From contig NETF01000202.1 in NCBI GenBank assembly GCA_002172675.1, positions 1-34,065 of the forward strand: DNA of 34,065 nucleotides, given 5' to 3'. The stretch comes from an unicellular cyanobacterium SU3. Its GTDB lineage: Bacteria > Cyanobacteriota > Cyanobacteriia > Cyanobacteriales > Microcystaceae. Positions 16,534 to 25,969 of this stretch are shown here, in pieces. Positions within the stretch are counted from its first letter, which is position 1. Every line of letters starts with the position of its first letter. A program made the translations under genes and the position numbers. Below the pieces are notes generated by a model. The model ran no database searches and was not told the origin of the DNA. It saw nothing but the letters and a program-made list of their open reading frames with translations.

Positions 16534-17100
16534 ATGCAAAATAAATTAAATTCTCCTAACCTTCCTGACAAAGCTAAATTTGCGGGTGTTTTACGCCTTT
16601 TAGGTCAAATCAGTTACTGGATTCATCTAATTCTGGGTGCAGTTTCAGCCCTAATTTTGGGATTAATTTTATTTAGCCGTAAACTAGGCACACCTGCTAA
16701 TAATACAGCCATTAGTATCAGTATTTTTTTGACGATTGCTAGCTTGGTCGCTTTGGGAATTAGAATCTTTTTTGCTTGGCGTTATAGGCGTGTAGCGAAG
16801 CAATTGCAATCAGCAACGCCTAAGCAACCCAATCGCTTAGAGGTCGCTAATTTATTACGGATTGCGCTAACCATTAGTTTAACTGGACTAATTTTGGCAT
16901 TTTTGGCTTCAGAAACGATAGTAATCAGTATAATTGCCCAAGCGATCGCTCAACCTCAAGGTCCTAGAGTCTACGAACAACAGCAAGCTATTGAAACAGC
17001 AGATTTGTTTTTGGATTTTGTCAACGTCACGATTTTAGGCGCACACGCACTGGGAACCATAAATTCTTTAGGATTGCTCAACTGGATTACACGAGACTAA
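16534..17100 (+). CDS. DUF3611 family membrane protein
   Basis: A 188-residue protein with four hydrophobic helices (about 27-48, 60-82, 106-130 and 160-182) and the family pattern FAGVLRLLGQISYWIHLILG near the N-terminus. DUF3611 is found in cyanobacteria and plant chloroplasts and is thought to be a thylakoid or envelope membrane protein of unknown function. It is intact and starts about 290 bp to the right of the IS1182 element, so its promoter region may have been altered by the insertion. It converges on ackA, with 19 bp between the stops. Confidence 0.78.
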   Translation: MQNKLNSPNLPDKAKFAGVLRLLGQISYWIHLILGAVSALILGLILFSRKLGTPANNTAISISIFLTIASLVALGIRIFFAWRYRRVAKQLQSATPKQPNRLEVANLLRIALTISLTGLILAFLASETIVISIIAQAIAQPQGPRVYEQQQAIETADLFLDFVNVTILGAHALGTINSLGLLNWITRD

Positions 17101-17119
17101 ACTAAAAAAATAATATTTA

Positions 17120-18331
17120 TCAGTGACAAAGATGCCAACATTGTCTCGCGATCGCCCAATCTTCTTGGGTATGAATGACTAAAATTCTTACAGATGAGTC
17201 TTCTGTGGCAATATCTTCATTCGTCGGAGATGATTCGTTTTTTGTTTTATCTAATTTTAATCCCAAAAATTCAAAGGCTTCACAGGCTTTTTCTCGGACT
17301 ATACCGTTATTTTCTCCTACCCCTGCGGTAAAGATCAAAACGTCTAAGCCTCCTAAAACAGCTAACATCGAACCTAACTGCGATCGCAAACGATGAATAT
17401 ACATATCAAAGGCTAATTGAGCGCGAAAATCATTCTCTTTTATCCCTTTTAAAATAGCTCTCATATCGGCAGAAATTCCTGACACTCCTTGTAACCCTGA
17501 TTCTTTGTTTAATAGAGTGTTTAATTCATCAGCAGTTAAAGAATATTCTTGCATTAAATAAATTAAAATAGCCGAATCAATAGAACCGCTACGGGTTCCC
17601 ATCATTAATCCTTCTAAGGGAGTGAATCCCATAGTAGTATCGATACTTTTACCGTCTTTTATAGCAGTTAAAGAGCAACCATTACCGAGATGACAGTTAA
17701 TTAACTTTAAAGAAGATAAAGGTTGATTTAAGATTTCTGCTGCACGATTAGCGCAATATTCATGACTAATGCCATGAAATCCATAGCGACGAATTCCTTT
17801 ATCTAACCATTCAAAAGGGATAGGATAAGCAGCATTTTCTAAGGGAATAGTTTGATGAAAGGCTGTATCAAACATAGCGACTTGAGGCACATCTGATAAC
17901 ACTTTTTCAATGGCTTCTATTCCTTCAATATGACCCGGATTGTGATTAGGGGCTAAAGGAATTAATTCCCTAATTTTTGCTTTAACTTCGGGGGTTATTT
18001 TAGTTGCTTCAGAATAGTTTTTTCCGCCATGAACCACTCGATGACCAACTACATTAATATCTTTTAAGTTGTCAATCACTTTTGTTTCACTTTGGGTTAA
18101 TGTCTCGAGCATTTTAGAAATTGCTTCTGCTTTATTTTCCTTGTTTAAGGTAATAGTTTGTTTAATTTCGTTAGCTTTTACTGTTAAGATGCCTTCATTT
18201 TTTGATACAGTCCAATCAATATTGCCTGTCCAAATCGGTTCAGGAGAATGTTGGGGTAATGTGTTTCCTTCTATACTATATAAACAACTTTTTTGACTGC
18301 TCGATCCCGCATTGAGTACCAAAATTTTCAT
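17120..18331 (-). CDS. ackA: Acetate kinase
   Basis: It interconverts acetate plus ATP and acetyl phosphate plus ADP, which matters in fermentation in the dark and in acetate use. The 403-residue protein has the ASKHA-fold motifs: NAGSSSQKSCLY at the start, HGISHEYC, LGNGCSLTAIKDGKSIDTTM, GLMMGTRSGSID and FTAGVGENN. No pta gene (phosphotransacetylase) lies in the window. The upstream neighbour on the same strand is tRNA-Trp, 106 bp away. Confidence 0.96.
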   Translation of the reverse strand: MKILVLNAGSSSQKSCLYSIEGNTLPQHSPEPIWTGNIDWTVSKNEGILTVKANEIKQTITLNKENKAEAISKMLETLTQSETKVIDNLKDINVVGHRVVHGGKNYSEATKITPEVKAKIRELIPLAPNHNPGHIEGIEAIEKVLSDVPQVAMFDTAFHQTIPLENAAYPIPFEWLDKGIRRYGFHGISHEYCANRAAEILNQPLSSLKLINCHLGNGCSLTAIKDGKSIDTTMGFTPLEGLMMGTRSGSIDSAILIYLMQEYSLTADELNTLLNKESGLQGVSGISADMRAILKGIKENDFRAQLAFDMYIHRLRSQLGSMLAVLGGLDVLIFTAGVGENNGIVREKACEAFEFLGLKLDKTKNESSPTNEDIATEDSSVRILVIHTQEDWAIARQCWHLCH

Positions 18332-18437
18332 GATCTTTTCTAAATAAAATCATGTTTTTATCATACCTTGAAATTTCAAAAGCAGTCAGTGTTCAGCACT
18401 CAGCATTTTTCAAATATAGCTGATGGCTAGTTGAAGA

Positions 18438-18510
18438 CGCGCCCTGGAGGACTTGAACCCCCGACATCAGGTTTTGGAGACCTGCGTTCTACCAACTGAA
18501 CTAAGAGCGC
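18438..18510 (-). tRNA. trnW: tRNA-Trp (CCA anticodon)
   Basis: On the minus strand the 73-nt sequence folds as a cloverleaf. The acceptor arm is GCGCTCT with AGGGCGC plus discriminator G. The D arm is TTCAGTTGGTAGAA, and the anticodon loop is CTCCAAA with anticodon CCA. The T arm is GGGGGTTCAAGTCCTCC. CCA is not encoded. It lies downstream of rplS on the same strand. Confidence 0.95.
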
Positions 18511-18522
18511 ATGATAGGAGCG

Positions 18523-18556
18523 ATAGTTAAGGACTATGCTTCTAAGCCTTAACTAT
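18523..18556 (-). repeat. Inverted repeat between rplS and trnW
   Basis: ATAGTTAAGG (18523-18532) pairs with CCTTAACTAT (18547-18556) around 14 nt. On the minus strand a TATAAT (18555-18560) sits at its start without a good -35. It may end the rplS transcript or be a processing site for the tRNA. Confidence 0.5.
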
Positions 18557-18611
18557 TATAGCGCAGTTTGACCTTTTTTTGTGGGTTATGTGCGCTATCG
18601 GTAAAGTCATT

Positions 18612-18974
18612 TTAAACAGGACGATCAAAACGTTGACGGATTCTAGTCGCTTTACCAACTCGTTTGCGTAAATAGTATAGTTTGGCTCGACGTACTTTAC
18701 CGCGACGAATAACTTTAATATCAGCAACCCGAGGAGAATGAAGAAGAAATACTCTTTCTACTCCCACCCCTTGGAAAACTTTGCGAACGGTAATGGTTTC
18801 GTTAATTCCTCCATTCCGCATGGCAATAATGGTGCCTTCATAAGGCTGAACCCGTTCTTTTCCACCTTCTCGAATACGAACCCCTACCCGAACGGTATCA
18901 CCAACATGGATGGTGGGTAAGTCTTTCTTGAGATATTCCGATTCTATATCTTTTATTATCGTTTGGGCATTCAT
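18612..18974 (-). CDS. rplS: 50S ribosomal protein L19
   Basis: This 120-residue ribosomal protein lies at the interface of the 30S and 50S subunits. Full-length family features include the start [12 protein letters not shown]-like helix, [40 protein letters not shown] and [13 protein letters not shown]. The C-terminus is basic: [19 protein letters not shown]. It is followed on the same strand by tRNA-Trp. In several cyanobacteria this pair is followed by secE-nusG-rplK, but here ackA follows instead. Confidence 0.97.
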   Translation of the reverse strand: MNAQTIIKDIESEYLKKDLPTIHVGDTVRVGVRIREGGKERVQPYEGTIIAMRNGGINETITVRKVFQGVGVERVFLLHSPRVADIKVIRRGKVRRAKLYYLRKRVGKATRIRQRFDRPV

Positions 18975-19034
18975 GGCTTTTGCAAAAACTCACAATTTCT
19001 TATCTTACCTTAATTGTCAATAAAAATCAAGGCT

Positions 19035-19652
19035 TTAAAATTCAATCCCTGCTTGAGCTTTAATCCCTTGTTCTTTGAAAGGATGTTTAATCAATTTCAT
19101 TTCTGTGACAAGATCAGCAATTTCAATTACTTCAATAGGCGCACCTCTTCCTGTTAAGATAACATGGGTTTGTTCTGGTTTAGTTTGTAAGGCTTTGACC
19201 ACAGTTTCAGCTTTTAAATAGCCTAACTTTAAAGCCACATTTATCTCATCAAGTAATACTAATTGATAGTCTAAATTATTAATAAAAGAAACGGCGGTTT
19301 CCCAAGCTTTTTGGGCGTTTAAAATATCCCTTTCTCTGTCTTGTGTTTCCCAGGTAAATCCTTCTCCCATCGCTAAAAAGTCTAGCTGGTTTTCCCATTG
19401 ACTTAAAACGGCTTTTTCGGCTGGTTCCCAGGCACCTTTTATAAATTGAACAATAGCCACTCGAAAACCATGACCTAGCGATCGCATGACCATCCCTAAT
19501 GCTGCGGTGGTTTTCCCTTTCCCGTTACCGGTATTAACAATAATTAGTCCTTTTTCTTTTGATGCTTCTGCCAGACGTTTTTCTTGAATTTCTTTCCGTC
19601 TTTGCATTTTTTGTTGATATTGTTCTGATGAAAGATTAGTATCAGTGGTCAT
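19035..19652 (-). CDS. cobO: Cob(I)yrinic acid a,c-diamide adenosyltransferase
   Basis: It transfers the adenosyl group of ATP to cob(I)alamin or precursors, making the coenzyme form of (pseudo)cobalamin. The 205-residue protein has an N-terminal charged helix and then the unusual P-loop TGNGKGKTTAALG (42-49 core). Next are AIVQFIKGAWEPAEKAVL, LLDEINVALKLGYL (Walker B-like) and VILTGRGAPIEVIEIADLVTEM. The C-terminus HPFKEQGIKAQAGIEF is also typical of CobO/BtuR. It lies between rplS and maf on the same strand, 63 bp after the end of maf. No other cobalamin gene lies in the window. Confidence 0.95.
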   Translation of the reverse strand: MTTDTNLSSEQYQQKMQRRKEIQEKRLAEASKEKGLIIVNTGNGKGKTTAALGMVMRSLGHGFRVAIVQFIKGAWEPAEKAVLSQWENQLDFLAMGEGFTWETQDRERDILNAQKAWETAVSFINNLDYQLVLLDEINVALKLGYLKAETVVKALQTKPEQTHVILTGRGAPIEVIEIADLVTEMKLIKHPFKEQGIKAQAGIEF

Positions 19653-19715
19653 TTTAAATAAGCTAATAAAAATATAAATTTTGCTTTAGTTATCAATAAA
19701 CTTAAGTTTATCAGA

Positions 19716-20309
19716 TTACCAAAAACTTTGAATAGAGTAATCCAATTTTTGTAACATTTCTCGTAATAATGGTAAACTTAAGCCAATCACATTACTATGA
19801 CATCCTTCTATTTTTTCAATCAATACGCTTCCTTTTCCTTCTAAGGCAAAACTACCAGCACATTTAAGTGGTTCTCCGGTGTTAACATAGGCTTCAATAG
19901 TATGATCATCAATATTAGCAAAATAGACTTTGGTAACACCACAAGATAGTAAAGTTTTTTGTTTTTTTCCGTCTAAAAGTGTATGACCCGTGTATAAAGT
20001 TCCGTGATTATTTCTCATAATTTTCCAACGAGCGATCGCTTGTTCTGGAGAGTCTGGTTTACCATAAATTTGGCCATCAATAGCTAGGACAGAATCACAC
20101 CCTAAAACTAGACAATCTTGATAGGTTTGAGCAACAATTTCTGCTTTACATTGTGCTAAAATTTGCACTAATTTTAGGGGATTGGTTTCTGTAATTTGAG
20201 ATTCATCAAAATTACTCGAGCAAACAATCGGATTAATTCCTACAGTTTTGAGAAGTTTTAGACGTGCAGTAGAAGCAGAAGCAAGAACAAAAGGGGGAGA
20301 TTGGTTCAT
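19716..20309 (-). CDS. maf: Maf/YceF family nucleotide pyrophosphatase
   Basis: Maf proteins hydrolyse non-canonical or canonical nucleoside triphosphates to monophosphates as house-cleaning enzymes. The signature start is [18 protein letters not shown], then an acidic SNFDES motif, the catalytic region [16 protein letters not shown], and LYTGHTLLD with [19 protein letters not shown] start at 20309 (MNQSPPF) places the signature at residue 7, as in family members. The frame extends to 20348, but that would add 13 unusual residues. About 197 residues, intact. Substrate specificity cannot be told from the sequence. Confidence 0.92.
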   Translation of the reverse strand: MNQSPPFVLASASTARLKLLKTVGINPIVCSSNFDESQITETNPLKLVQILAQCKAEIVAQTYQDCLVLGCDSVLAIDGQIYGKPDSPEQAIARWKIMRNNHGTLYTGHTLLDGKKQKTLLSCGVTKVYFANIDDHTIEAYVNTGEPLKCAGSFALEGKGSVLIEKIEGCHSNVIGLSLPLLREMLQKLDYSIQSFW

Positions 20310-20467
20310 TTTTAAGTAGTTTTTAGTTGATTTTAATAAAAAAGACAAAAGATATTGTTAAACTTTTAATCATCTGTAAGTAGTTAATATAAATATCCAC
20401 TCACCAGTTTAGAGATACAATAGTTTAACAACATCTCCATCTAAATTATATCTTTGCTCTAATCTAA

Positions 20468-21019
20468 TTAATACACTGAAAAAGAATTAACGGAAGTTTC
20501 AAATAAATCCTTAACTTTATTCCAGCGTTCTTGTACTGTAGATAAATTAAAGGTAAAAAGCTTACCACGACTTACAGCAATACTAGCCAGATTATGGCGT
20601 TGCTCTTGATTAGGTAAGGTTACTTCATATTCTAAATTATAATAAGTTTGTCCTTCTACTTCCCGTGATTCAGCATTAATTAAATCAACCTTACGGTCAT
20701 TTTCTTCATTATTATTCATTTGTTTTAATAAATAATATCCCACTTCTGTTGGGGTTCCTAAGTCGGATAATGTTTTTTCTTTATCCACATCGCTAACAAT
20801 GACGCTTAAATTTTCACTGGGTTCGATGATATCACGAAAAATGACATCGACTCCTTGAGACGACTGCTTGACATCAACCCCAACCCAACCATTAGGATAC
20901 AAAAATTGATACCCATCACCGGCATCGACATAACTTTGTAAACCACCTAACCCAATCGAGCAACTAAATAAAGTTAAACTGATTATTGTAAGAACAACGA
21001 TTCGTAAAGACTTAAACAT
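20468..21019 (-). CDS. CyanoP, PsbP-family photosystem II lipoprotein
   Basis: A 183-residue precursor with a lipoprotein signal (hydrophobic residues 6-18, lipobox LTLFSC, Cys20). A PsbP fold follows: LQSYVDAGDGYQFLYPNGWVG at the start of the domain, then VDVIFRDIIEPSENLSVIV, YYNLEYEV and a C-terminal SVNSF. CyanoP is a thylakoid-lumen lipoprotein that takes part in early photosystem II assembly rather than being a stable oxygen-evolving subunit as in plants. The gene is divergent from the CsgG-like gene, with a 311-bp spacer. Confidence 0.88.
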   Translation of the reverse strand: MFKSLRIVVLTIISLTLFSCSIGLGGLQSYVDAGDGYQFLYPNGWVGVDVKQSSQGVDVIFRDIIEPSENLSVIVSDVDKEKTLSDLGTPTEVGYYLLKQMNNNEENDRKVDLINAESREVEGQTYYNLEYEVTLPNQEQRHNLASIAVSRGKLFTFNLSTVQERWNKVKDLFETSVNSFSVY

Positions 21020-21166
21020 AAACTTTTCCTGACTTTAGCGGTTCTATTGTCGCATTGCAGTGGGAATTTTGTCATCTTAAAATTAACCATAGAAAAAGAT
21101 AAAGTGACGTTCAAACATAAACTCGCTATAGTTAGCTAAATTTGTCTAATCCCCCTGTTTTCATTG

Positions 21167-21189
21167 CTGTAGCTAAGCTACAGATTTTT
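21167..21189 (+). terminator. Small hairpin with T-run
   Basis: CTGTAGC (21167-21173) pairs with GCTACAG (21177-21183) over a TAA loop and is followed by ATTTTTG. It has the form of a weak terminator but lies between divergent promoters, so it may end a short leftover transcript or be a regulatory dyad. Confidence 0.4.
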
Positions 21190-21285
21190 GTAGATGTCTA
21201 ATACAGGAAATTGAGAGAAAACAAACATTTAACCTTGGAAACAAGAATTAAGAAATTGCAAAAGAAAGGTTTTATCTTGAGATTT

Positions 21286-21294
21286 TGATATAAT
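21286..21294 (+). promoter_or_regulatory. Extended -10 promoter of the CsgG-like gene
   Basis: TGATATAAT is a full extended -10 (TGnTATAAT). No good -35 lies 16-18 bp upstream, as is usual for this promoter class. Transcription would begin near 21301, giving a leader of about 30 nt. Confidence 0.5.
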
Positions 21295-21330
21295 ATCGCA
21301 AACTTAAAATCCTTATTGATCACATAATTT

Positions 21331-22119
21331 ATGAAAATTTCCCATTTTTTGAGACCATTCGGGCATTGTGCAACTTTTGCTTTAGCTGCAGTAACCTTTA
21401 GTCTTTTTGGGGGTTATTTAACTACTCTTGCCCAAGACAAACTAACAATTTCAGTCCCAGAGTTCAAAAACGAAACCAATTGGTGGTGGTGGCGACGGGG
21501 AACTTCTCGAGAATTAGCTGATGCTTTGATCAATGAATTAACATCAACTGGTAATTTTACGGTAGTAGAACGACAAAAACTTGATGAAGTCCTTTCAGAA
21601 CAAGAACTGGCCGAATTGGGTTTAGTTCGCCCAGAAACGGCTCCTGAAAGTGCTAATCTGACAGGGGCTAAATATATTGTTCTTGGTCGAGTAACTTCCT
21701 ATGAAGAAGGGGTTTCTCAGGAGTCCTCTGGAGGAAGAGTGGGTGGATTTAATATCGGTCCTATTAATTTGGGAAGTAGTAGCGGTCGTACCACTAAAGA
21801 ACAAGCTTATGTAGCGATTGATTTACGTGTTGTTGACACTACCACTGCTGAAGTGGTTTACACTCGTACTGTTGAAGGACGGGCAACCAACGAAGCGAAA
21901 AGTATGTCTAGTGGTTTCAGTATATTGGGTCTTGGCATGAGTGGGGACCAACAAAGTAGCAATAAAGCTCCTGTCGGTCAAGCACTTCGGGCTGCTTTAA
22001 TTGAAATTACGGATTATCTCAATTGTGTCATGGTTGAGAAAGGCAGTTGTTTAGCTAAATTTGAGGCAAAAGAAGAGCGTCGTCGTGACAACACAAGAGG
22101 AGTTCTAGAACTCAATTAA
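21331..22119 (+). CDS. CsgG/HfaB-family secreted protein
   Basis: A 262-residue protein with a signal peptide (hydrophobic residues about 15-33, cleavage near TLAQDK). The CsgG-type domain includes LTISVPEFKNETN, ELADALINELTSTGNFTVVE, RQKLDEVLSEQELAELGLV, LTGAKYIVLGRVTSYEEG and AYVAIDLRVVDTTTAEVVY. In curli systems CsgG forms the outer-membrane export pore. There is no lipobox, and no curli subunit or partner gene is nearby, so a general envelope role is safer than curli export. An unusual WWWWRRG run sits near the start of the mature protein. The gene stands alone with its own extended -10 promoter. Confidence 0.8.
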   Translation: MKISHFLRPFGHCATFALAAVTFSLFGGYLTTLAQDKLTISVPEFKNETNWWWWRRGTSRELADALINELTSTGNFTVVERQKLDEVLSEQELAELGLVRPETAPESANLTGAKYIVLGRVTSYEEGVSQESSGGRVGGFNIGPINLGSSSGRTTKEQAYVAIDLRVVDTTTAEVVYTRTVEGRATNEAKSMSSGFSILGLGMSGDQQSSNKAPVGQALRAALIEITDYLNCVMVEKGSCLAKFEAKEERRRDNTRGVLELN

Positions 22120-22351
22120 ATCGCGGATAAGGGATCAATAATCGGACTAAATACCAGGGTAATCCCATTTAGTTTCGGCAAAAGAAGGCTGTACCTGATT
22201 TTAACTGTTTAAAATTCATTATTTAAGACGGCGATCGCTTTATATTTCAAGTGATCGCTTTATTATTTAAAAGAAAGTAGCTTTCATGACGATACTTTAA
22301 TTAATGCTGTTATCGATTTCATTGAAAAAAATGAGGTTTAAGTAAGATTAG

Positions 22352-24196
22352 TTAATAAGTAGGACTCTCTTCGTATCCCATCATTTGCAATTGATATAAG
22401 CTATGATATAAGCCTTTTTCTTTTAGTAATTGTTGATGATTACCTGATTCAATAATCTGACCTTCTTTTAAAACAAAAATTTTATCTACATCCCGAATGG
22501 TTGATAAACGATGAGCAATAATAACGGCTGTTCTATTAATGAGGAGTTTTTGTAAAGCTTCTTGAATTAAGGCTTCTGTTTGCACATCTAAACTAGCAGT
22601 TGCTTCATCTAAAACTAAAATATGAGGGTTACGAATAGCAACTCTAGCAAAGGCTAATAATTGTTTTTGGCCTCCCGATAAATTGGTTCCTCTTTCTCGT
22701 AATTGAGTGTGATACCCTTGGGGCAAGTCTTCAATTAAATGATGAACATTGGTCAATTTAGCTGCATTATGTACCGCTTCTAAAGAATAATTTTCTCCTA
22801 AAGTAATATTACGTTTGACATCTCCTGCAAATAAAAAACTTTCTTGTAAAATCATTCCGACATATTGTCTTAATTCCTTTTTAGAAATATCTCTAATATC
22901 AACCCCATCAATTAAAATTCTTCCTTTTGTGGGTTCGTATAAACGAGAAAGAAGACGAATAATTGAACTTTTTCCTGCGCCGGTTGGACCGACTAACGCC
23001 ACCTTTTCCCCAGGAAAAATAGTAAAGTTTAAGTCCTTAAGAACATATTCATCGGGTTTATAACCGAACCAAACATGATCAAAACAAATTTCTCCAATTT
23101 TATCCTGATATTTTATATTGTCTAAAAATTGAATATTTTTATCACTTTCTTTAATTTCTATAGGTTCTTTCATTAGCTCTGTAATCCGTTCGATAGCGGT
23201 AAAACCTGCCTGAAACATGGTAAATTTATCCGCAAATTGACGTAAAGGATTAAAGAGACGTTGAGCGTATAAAATGAAGGCTGATAAAGTTCCAAAAGTG
23301 ATAGTATCATCAATAATAAAAATTCCACCCAACCAAAGAACTGATGCGATCGCAACTAAACTAATCCATTCTAAGGTAGCAGAGACCGCCGAATCATGAA
23401 AAATTGTTTTATTAGTGGCCTGACGATAATCACTATTAACTGCCCGAAATAATTCACTATTAAACTGTTCTCGTCTAAACAATTGAACCACATTAATTCC
23501 TGCTAAATTTTCTTGTAACATGGAATTCAGTTCTGATAGTTTTTCCCTTGCTTTATAATTAGCTTTGCGATATTGTCGTTGAAAATATACAATTAATACA
23601 GTAATAGGAAGCATCATTAAGACCAACATTAAGGCTAATTTTGCTTGAACTGTAAACATGGTGACAATAATAAATAGGATATAAATCGTATCACTAACCA
23701 CACCAATGGCACCACTGGCAAACACATCTCCTAATGCTTCAACATCACTGGTTAAACGAGTAATTAAACGCCCCACAGGGGTTCGATTAAAAAAACTGGT
23801 TCCTAAAGAAGTGACATGAGTAAATAAATCGTCTCGTATAGCTGCTGTAATATTTTGTCCTAATTTTTGAACAATAAATCCTTGAGTAGACGTACAAACT
23901 AAACGAATAATAATGGTAACTAATAATGTGACGATAAGAATTTGTAATCCTTTTTCTAGGGAAAATTGTTCTAAAAATCCCCAAGTTTGTTCTTGACGCA
24001 ATAAAGACACCGCTTGGCCGATAATTAGAGGTTGTATTGCCCCGGCGATGGATAAGGGCAATAATAAGGAAACAGAAAGTAATAATAGACGAGGATACCG
24101 ACGTAGATAGGGTATTAGCTTGAGAATTAATCCGCGATCGCTCGTTTTTAAATCCTTGACAGATTCTGTGAACTGTGCATCAGGAGAAATGGCCAT
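22352..24196 (-). CDS. ABC exporter, fused permease-ATPase (MsbA/MdlB-like)
   Basis: A 614-residue half-transporter that would work as a homodimer or heterodimer. The N-terminal six-helix exporter domain (about 35-330) contains the coupling-loop region FFNRTPVGRLITRLTSDVEA. The C-terminal ATPase has Walker A GPTGAGKS (403-410), the Q-loop ILQES, signature LSGGQ (506-510), Walker B ILVLDE (526-531) and switch His in IIAHRLST. The substrate (lipid, peptide or drug) cannot be deduced. The monooxygenase gene upstream is on the same strand, but a hairpin separates the two transcripts. Confidence 0.92.
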   Translation of the reverse strand: MAISPDAQFTESVKDLKTSDRGLILKLIPYLRRYPRLLLLSVSLLLPLSIAGAIQPLIIGQAVSLLRQEQTWGFLEQFSLEKGLQILIVTLLVTIIIRLVCTSTQGFIVQKLGQNITAAIRDDLFTHVTSLGTSFFNRTPVGRLITRLTSDVEALGDVFASGAIGVVSDTIYILFIIVTMFTVQAKLALMLVLMMLPITVLIVYFQRQYRKANYKAREKLSELNSMLQENLAGINVVQLFRREQFNSELFRAVNSDYRQATNKTIFHDSAVSATLEWISLVAIASVLWLGGIFIIDDTITFGTLSAFILYAQRLFNPLRQFADKFTMFQAGFTAIERITELMKEPIEIKESDKNIQFLDNIKYQDKIGEICFDHVWFGYKPDEYVLKDLNFTIFPGEKVALVGPTGAGKSSIIRLLSRLYEPTKGRILIDGVDIRDISKKELRQYVGMILQESFLFAGDVKRNITLGENYSLEAVHNAAKLTNVHHLIEDLPQGYHTQLRERGTNLSGGQKQLLAFARVAIRNPHILVLDEATASLDVQTEALIQEALQKLLINRTAVIIAHRLSTIRDVDKIFVLKEGQIIESGNHQQLLKEKGLYHSLYQLQMMGYEESPTY

Positions 24197-24307
24197 AGAG
24201 AAGGGAAATATTAATGATTGTTACCTAAATTAACACGGTAACACATCTAAAGTCGTTATCAATAAGAAGTCACTAAGGAAGCCAATTAATATCTAACAAA
24301 AGAAATA

Positions 24308-24342
24308 CCAGTAATTCTCTTTATCAAAATGAGAATCACTGG
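24308..24342 (-). terminator. Terminator of the flavin monooxygenase gene
   Basis: A 12-bp stem (24308-24319 with 24331-24342, one mismatch) with an 11-nt loop lies 20-55 bp past the monooxygenase stop. On the minus strand the sequence after it is T-rich (TATTTCTTTT). Confidence 0.6.
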
Positions 24343-24362
24343 CTTATCAAACTAGAGCTTGT

Positions 24363-25937
24363 TTAGAGAATCTTTTGCATTAAACCAACTTTTTCAAAAT
24401 AGAATTTTATATCATTTAACAAAGGTTCAGTAGATATGAATACGATATGGTTATCGGGTCGCAGTAAGACCTTAAAAAAATGATGATTACCGAAAATTTC
24501 AGCAATATGTGGGTAAAGAGGAATAATGTTAAAGTCGATCAAATGTCCAAATTCATTTTTAAGTTCCAAATGCCAATTTTGATCATTATCTTTTTCTTTA
24601 CAAAAAATGAGTAAATGAAACTTAGGCCCAGCCAGTTGCTCATAAACGTTCATACCATCAATCAAAAAATAAGGCATTCTATCACCAGCTTTGACTTTAA
24701 AAGAATGATCATTTTTATGTTGGCTTAAAGAACTATCTCGGTAGTTTATGCCAATTTCAGAAACCAGTTTAAACAGAAATTCTTTGACCACACTCATCTG
24801 TGTTATTAAATTGGCAAGACTTGGCAAAATGTTGTCACGAAAAAAACGAAAATACCACTGGTTGCTGACTGCCACATCGAAAAACTGGTCAGTTGATGAT
24901 AGAAGCTTTTTCGCGTTAGCCAACCGTTCTTCATTATAGGTTTTAAGCAGTGAGTGGTCAGCTTGGTTTTGTAAAACAAGTGCTAGTTTCCAGGCAAGAT
25001 TATAAGCGTCTTGTATTCCAGTATTCATGCCTTGACCGCCTGCGGGGGTGTGTATATGAGCAGCGTCCCCAGCAAGAAAACAGCGACCGATAGCAAAGGG
25101 TTCAGCATGACGAGTATGCACTTTATAACTGGAAAACCAACGTACATTGATAATATTAAGAGGACGTTTGACAAGTTGTGCGGCTTTTTTTTCGATTTGC
25201 TCAAAGGTCACTTCTGGCTCAATTTCGTGATCGTATTCGGGCATATTACCAATAAGTCGCCAGTGATTTTTCCCTGCCATAGGAACAATTAATATGAAGG
25301 AGTCTACTCCTAGTGGGGCATAAAAAGTCGCATCCTCAGCTAAAAATTCCATCTCTACATCTGCAACATAAAATAGGCGTGGATAGGTTGAACCTTCAAA
25401 GGGAAGACCTAAGCAATGTCGGGTGGGACTACTCGCACCGTCACAACCGACTAAATACTGGGCTTCAACTGCTGAAGTTTTTCCGTTGCTATCTTTGATA
25501 ACTGCTTTGACTCTCTCTATATCTTGTGTCAAATTTTCTAATTCGGTCTGCCACTGAACGTCTTTTCCGTTTTCTTGGAGATATTCATATAGAAGACGCT
25601 CGTTTTTACTTTGTTCAAACACCAGGAGAAATGGAAAGGGACTCAGTTGGCCACCAAAATCTGAAAAGTCTAAAGATGCGCTAATTTTGCCATGGTGCAT
25701 TAAGGCTCCTTTCTGCACAATTTCCCCATTCTCAACAGCTTTTTGGGCTAAACCAACTTGATCGTAAATTTCAAGGGTTCGTGCATGAACAACGAGAGCT
25801 TTGGATAAGTCGGTGAGATTTTCCTTTTTATCGAAAATAACGAAATCAATGCCGTAACGGATTAGTTGTACTGCCAGTGACAGTCCCGTCGGTCCAGCAC
25901 CGACAATGATAACGTCTGTTTTGATCGTTGTTTCCAT
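24363..25937 (-). CDS. FAD-dependent aromatic-ring monooxygenase (PHBH family)
   Basis: A 524-residue group A flavoprotein hydroxylase of the kind that hydroxylates phenolic or polyketide rings using NAD(P)H and oxygen. The ADP-binding fold is at the N-terminus (GAGPTG 13-18, then FDKKENL). The DG motif is CDGASSPTRH (D166-G167), and the ribityl-binding GD motif is CFLAGDAAHIHTPAGGQGMN (D291). The length includes a C-terminal thioredoxin-like domain as in phenol hydroxylase and RdmE/MhpA types. It is transcribed away from a TetR gene, with a 33-bp perfect palindrome between them, so an aromatic compound probably induces it by releasing the repressor. The substrate is unknown. It is closer to heterotrophic enzymes than to core cyanobacterial ones, so transfer is possible. 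Confidence 0.9.
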   Translation of the reverse strand: METTIKTDVIIVGAGPTGLSLAVQLIRYGIDFVIFDKKENLTDLSKALVVHARTLEIYDQVGLAQKAVENGEIVQKGALMHHGKISASLDFSDFGGQLSPFPFLLVFEQSKNERLLYEYLQENGKDVQWQTELENLTQDIERVKAVIKDSNGKTSAVEAQYLVGCDGASSPTRHCLGLPFEGSTYPRLFYVADVEMEFLAEDATFYAPLGVDSFILIVPMAGKNHWRLIGNMPEYDHEIEPEVTFEQIEKKAAQLVKRPLNIINVRWFSSYKVHTRHAEPFAIGRCFLAGDAAHIHTPAGGQGMNTGIQDAYNLAWKLALVLQNQADHSLLKTYNEERLANAKKLLSSTDQFFDVAVSNQWYFRFFRDNILPSLANLITQMSVVKEFLFKLVSEIGINYRDSSLSQHKNDHSFKVKAGDRMPYFLIDGMNVYEQLAGPKFHLLIFCKEKDNDQNWHLELKNEFGHLIDFNIIPLYPHIAEIFGNHHFFKVLLRPDNHIVFISTEPLLNDIKFYFEKVGLMQKIL

Positions 25938-25969
25938 AGTGATTCCTAAAGTCAGTTTTTAGTTTTCTC

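Larger units (their letters stand above)
21020..21330. other. Divergent intergenic region, cyanoP / csgG-like
   Basis: It holds a small hairpin (21167-21183) and an extended -10 promoter for the rightward gene (21286-21294). No ORF is supported. Confidence 0.6.

Noticed and set aside
18376-18410. CAGTCAGTGTTCAGCACTCAGC as a regulatory site for ackA
   Set aside because: It is a low-complexity dispersed cyanobacterial sequence upstream of ackA, without promoter elements or symmetry.
23787-23984. Tyr/Ser-rich frame within the ABC exporter gene
   Set aside because: Same strand, wrong frame of a well-conserved gene; composition is typical of a shadow frame.
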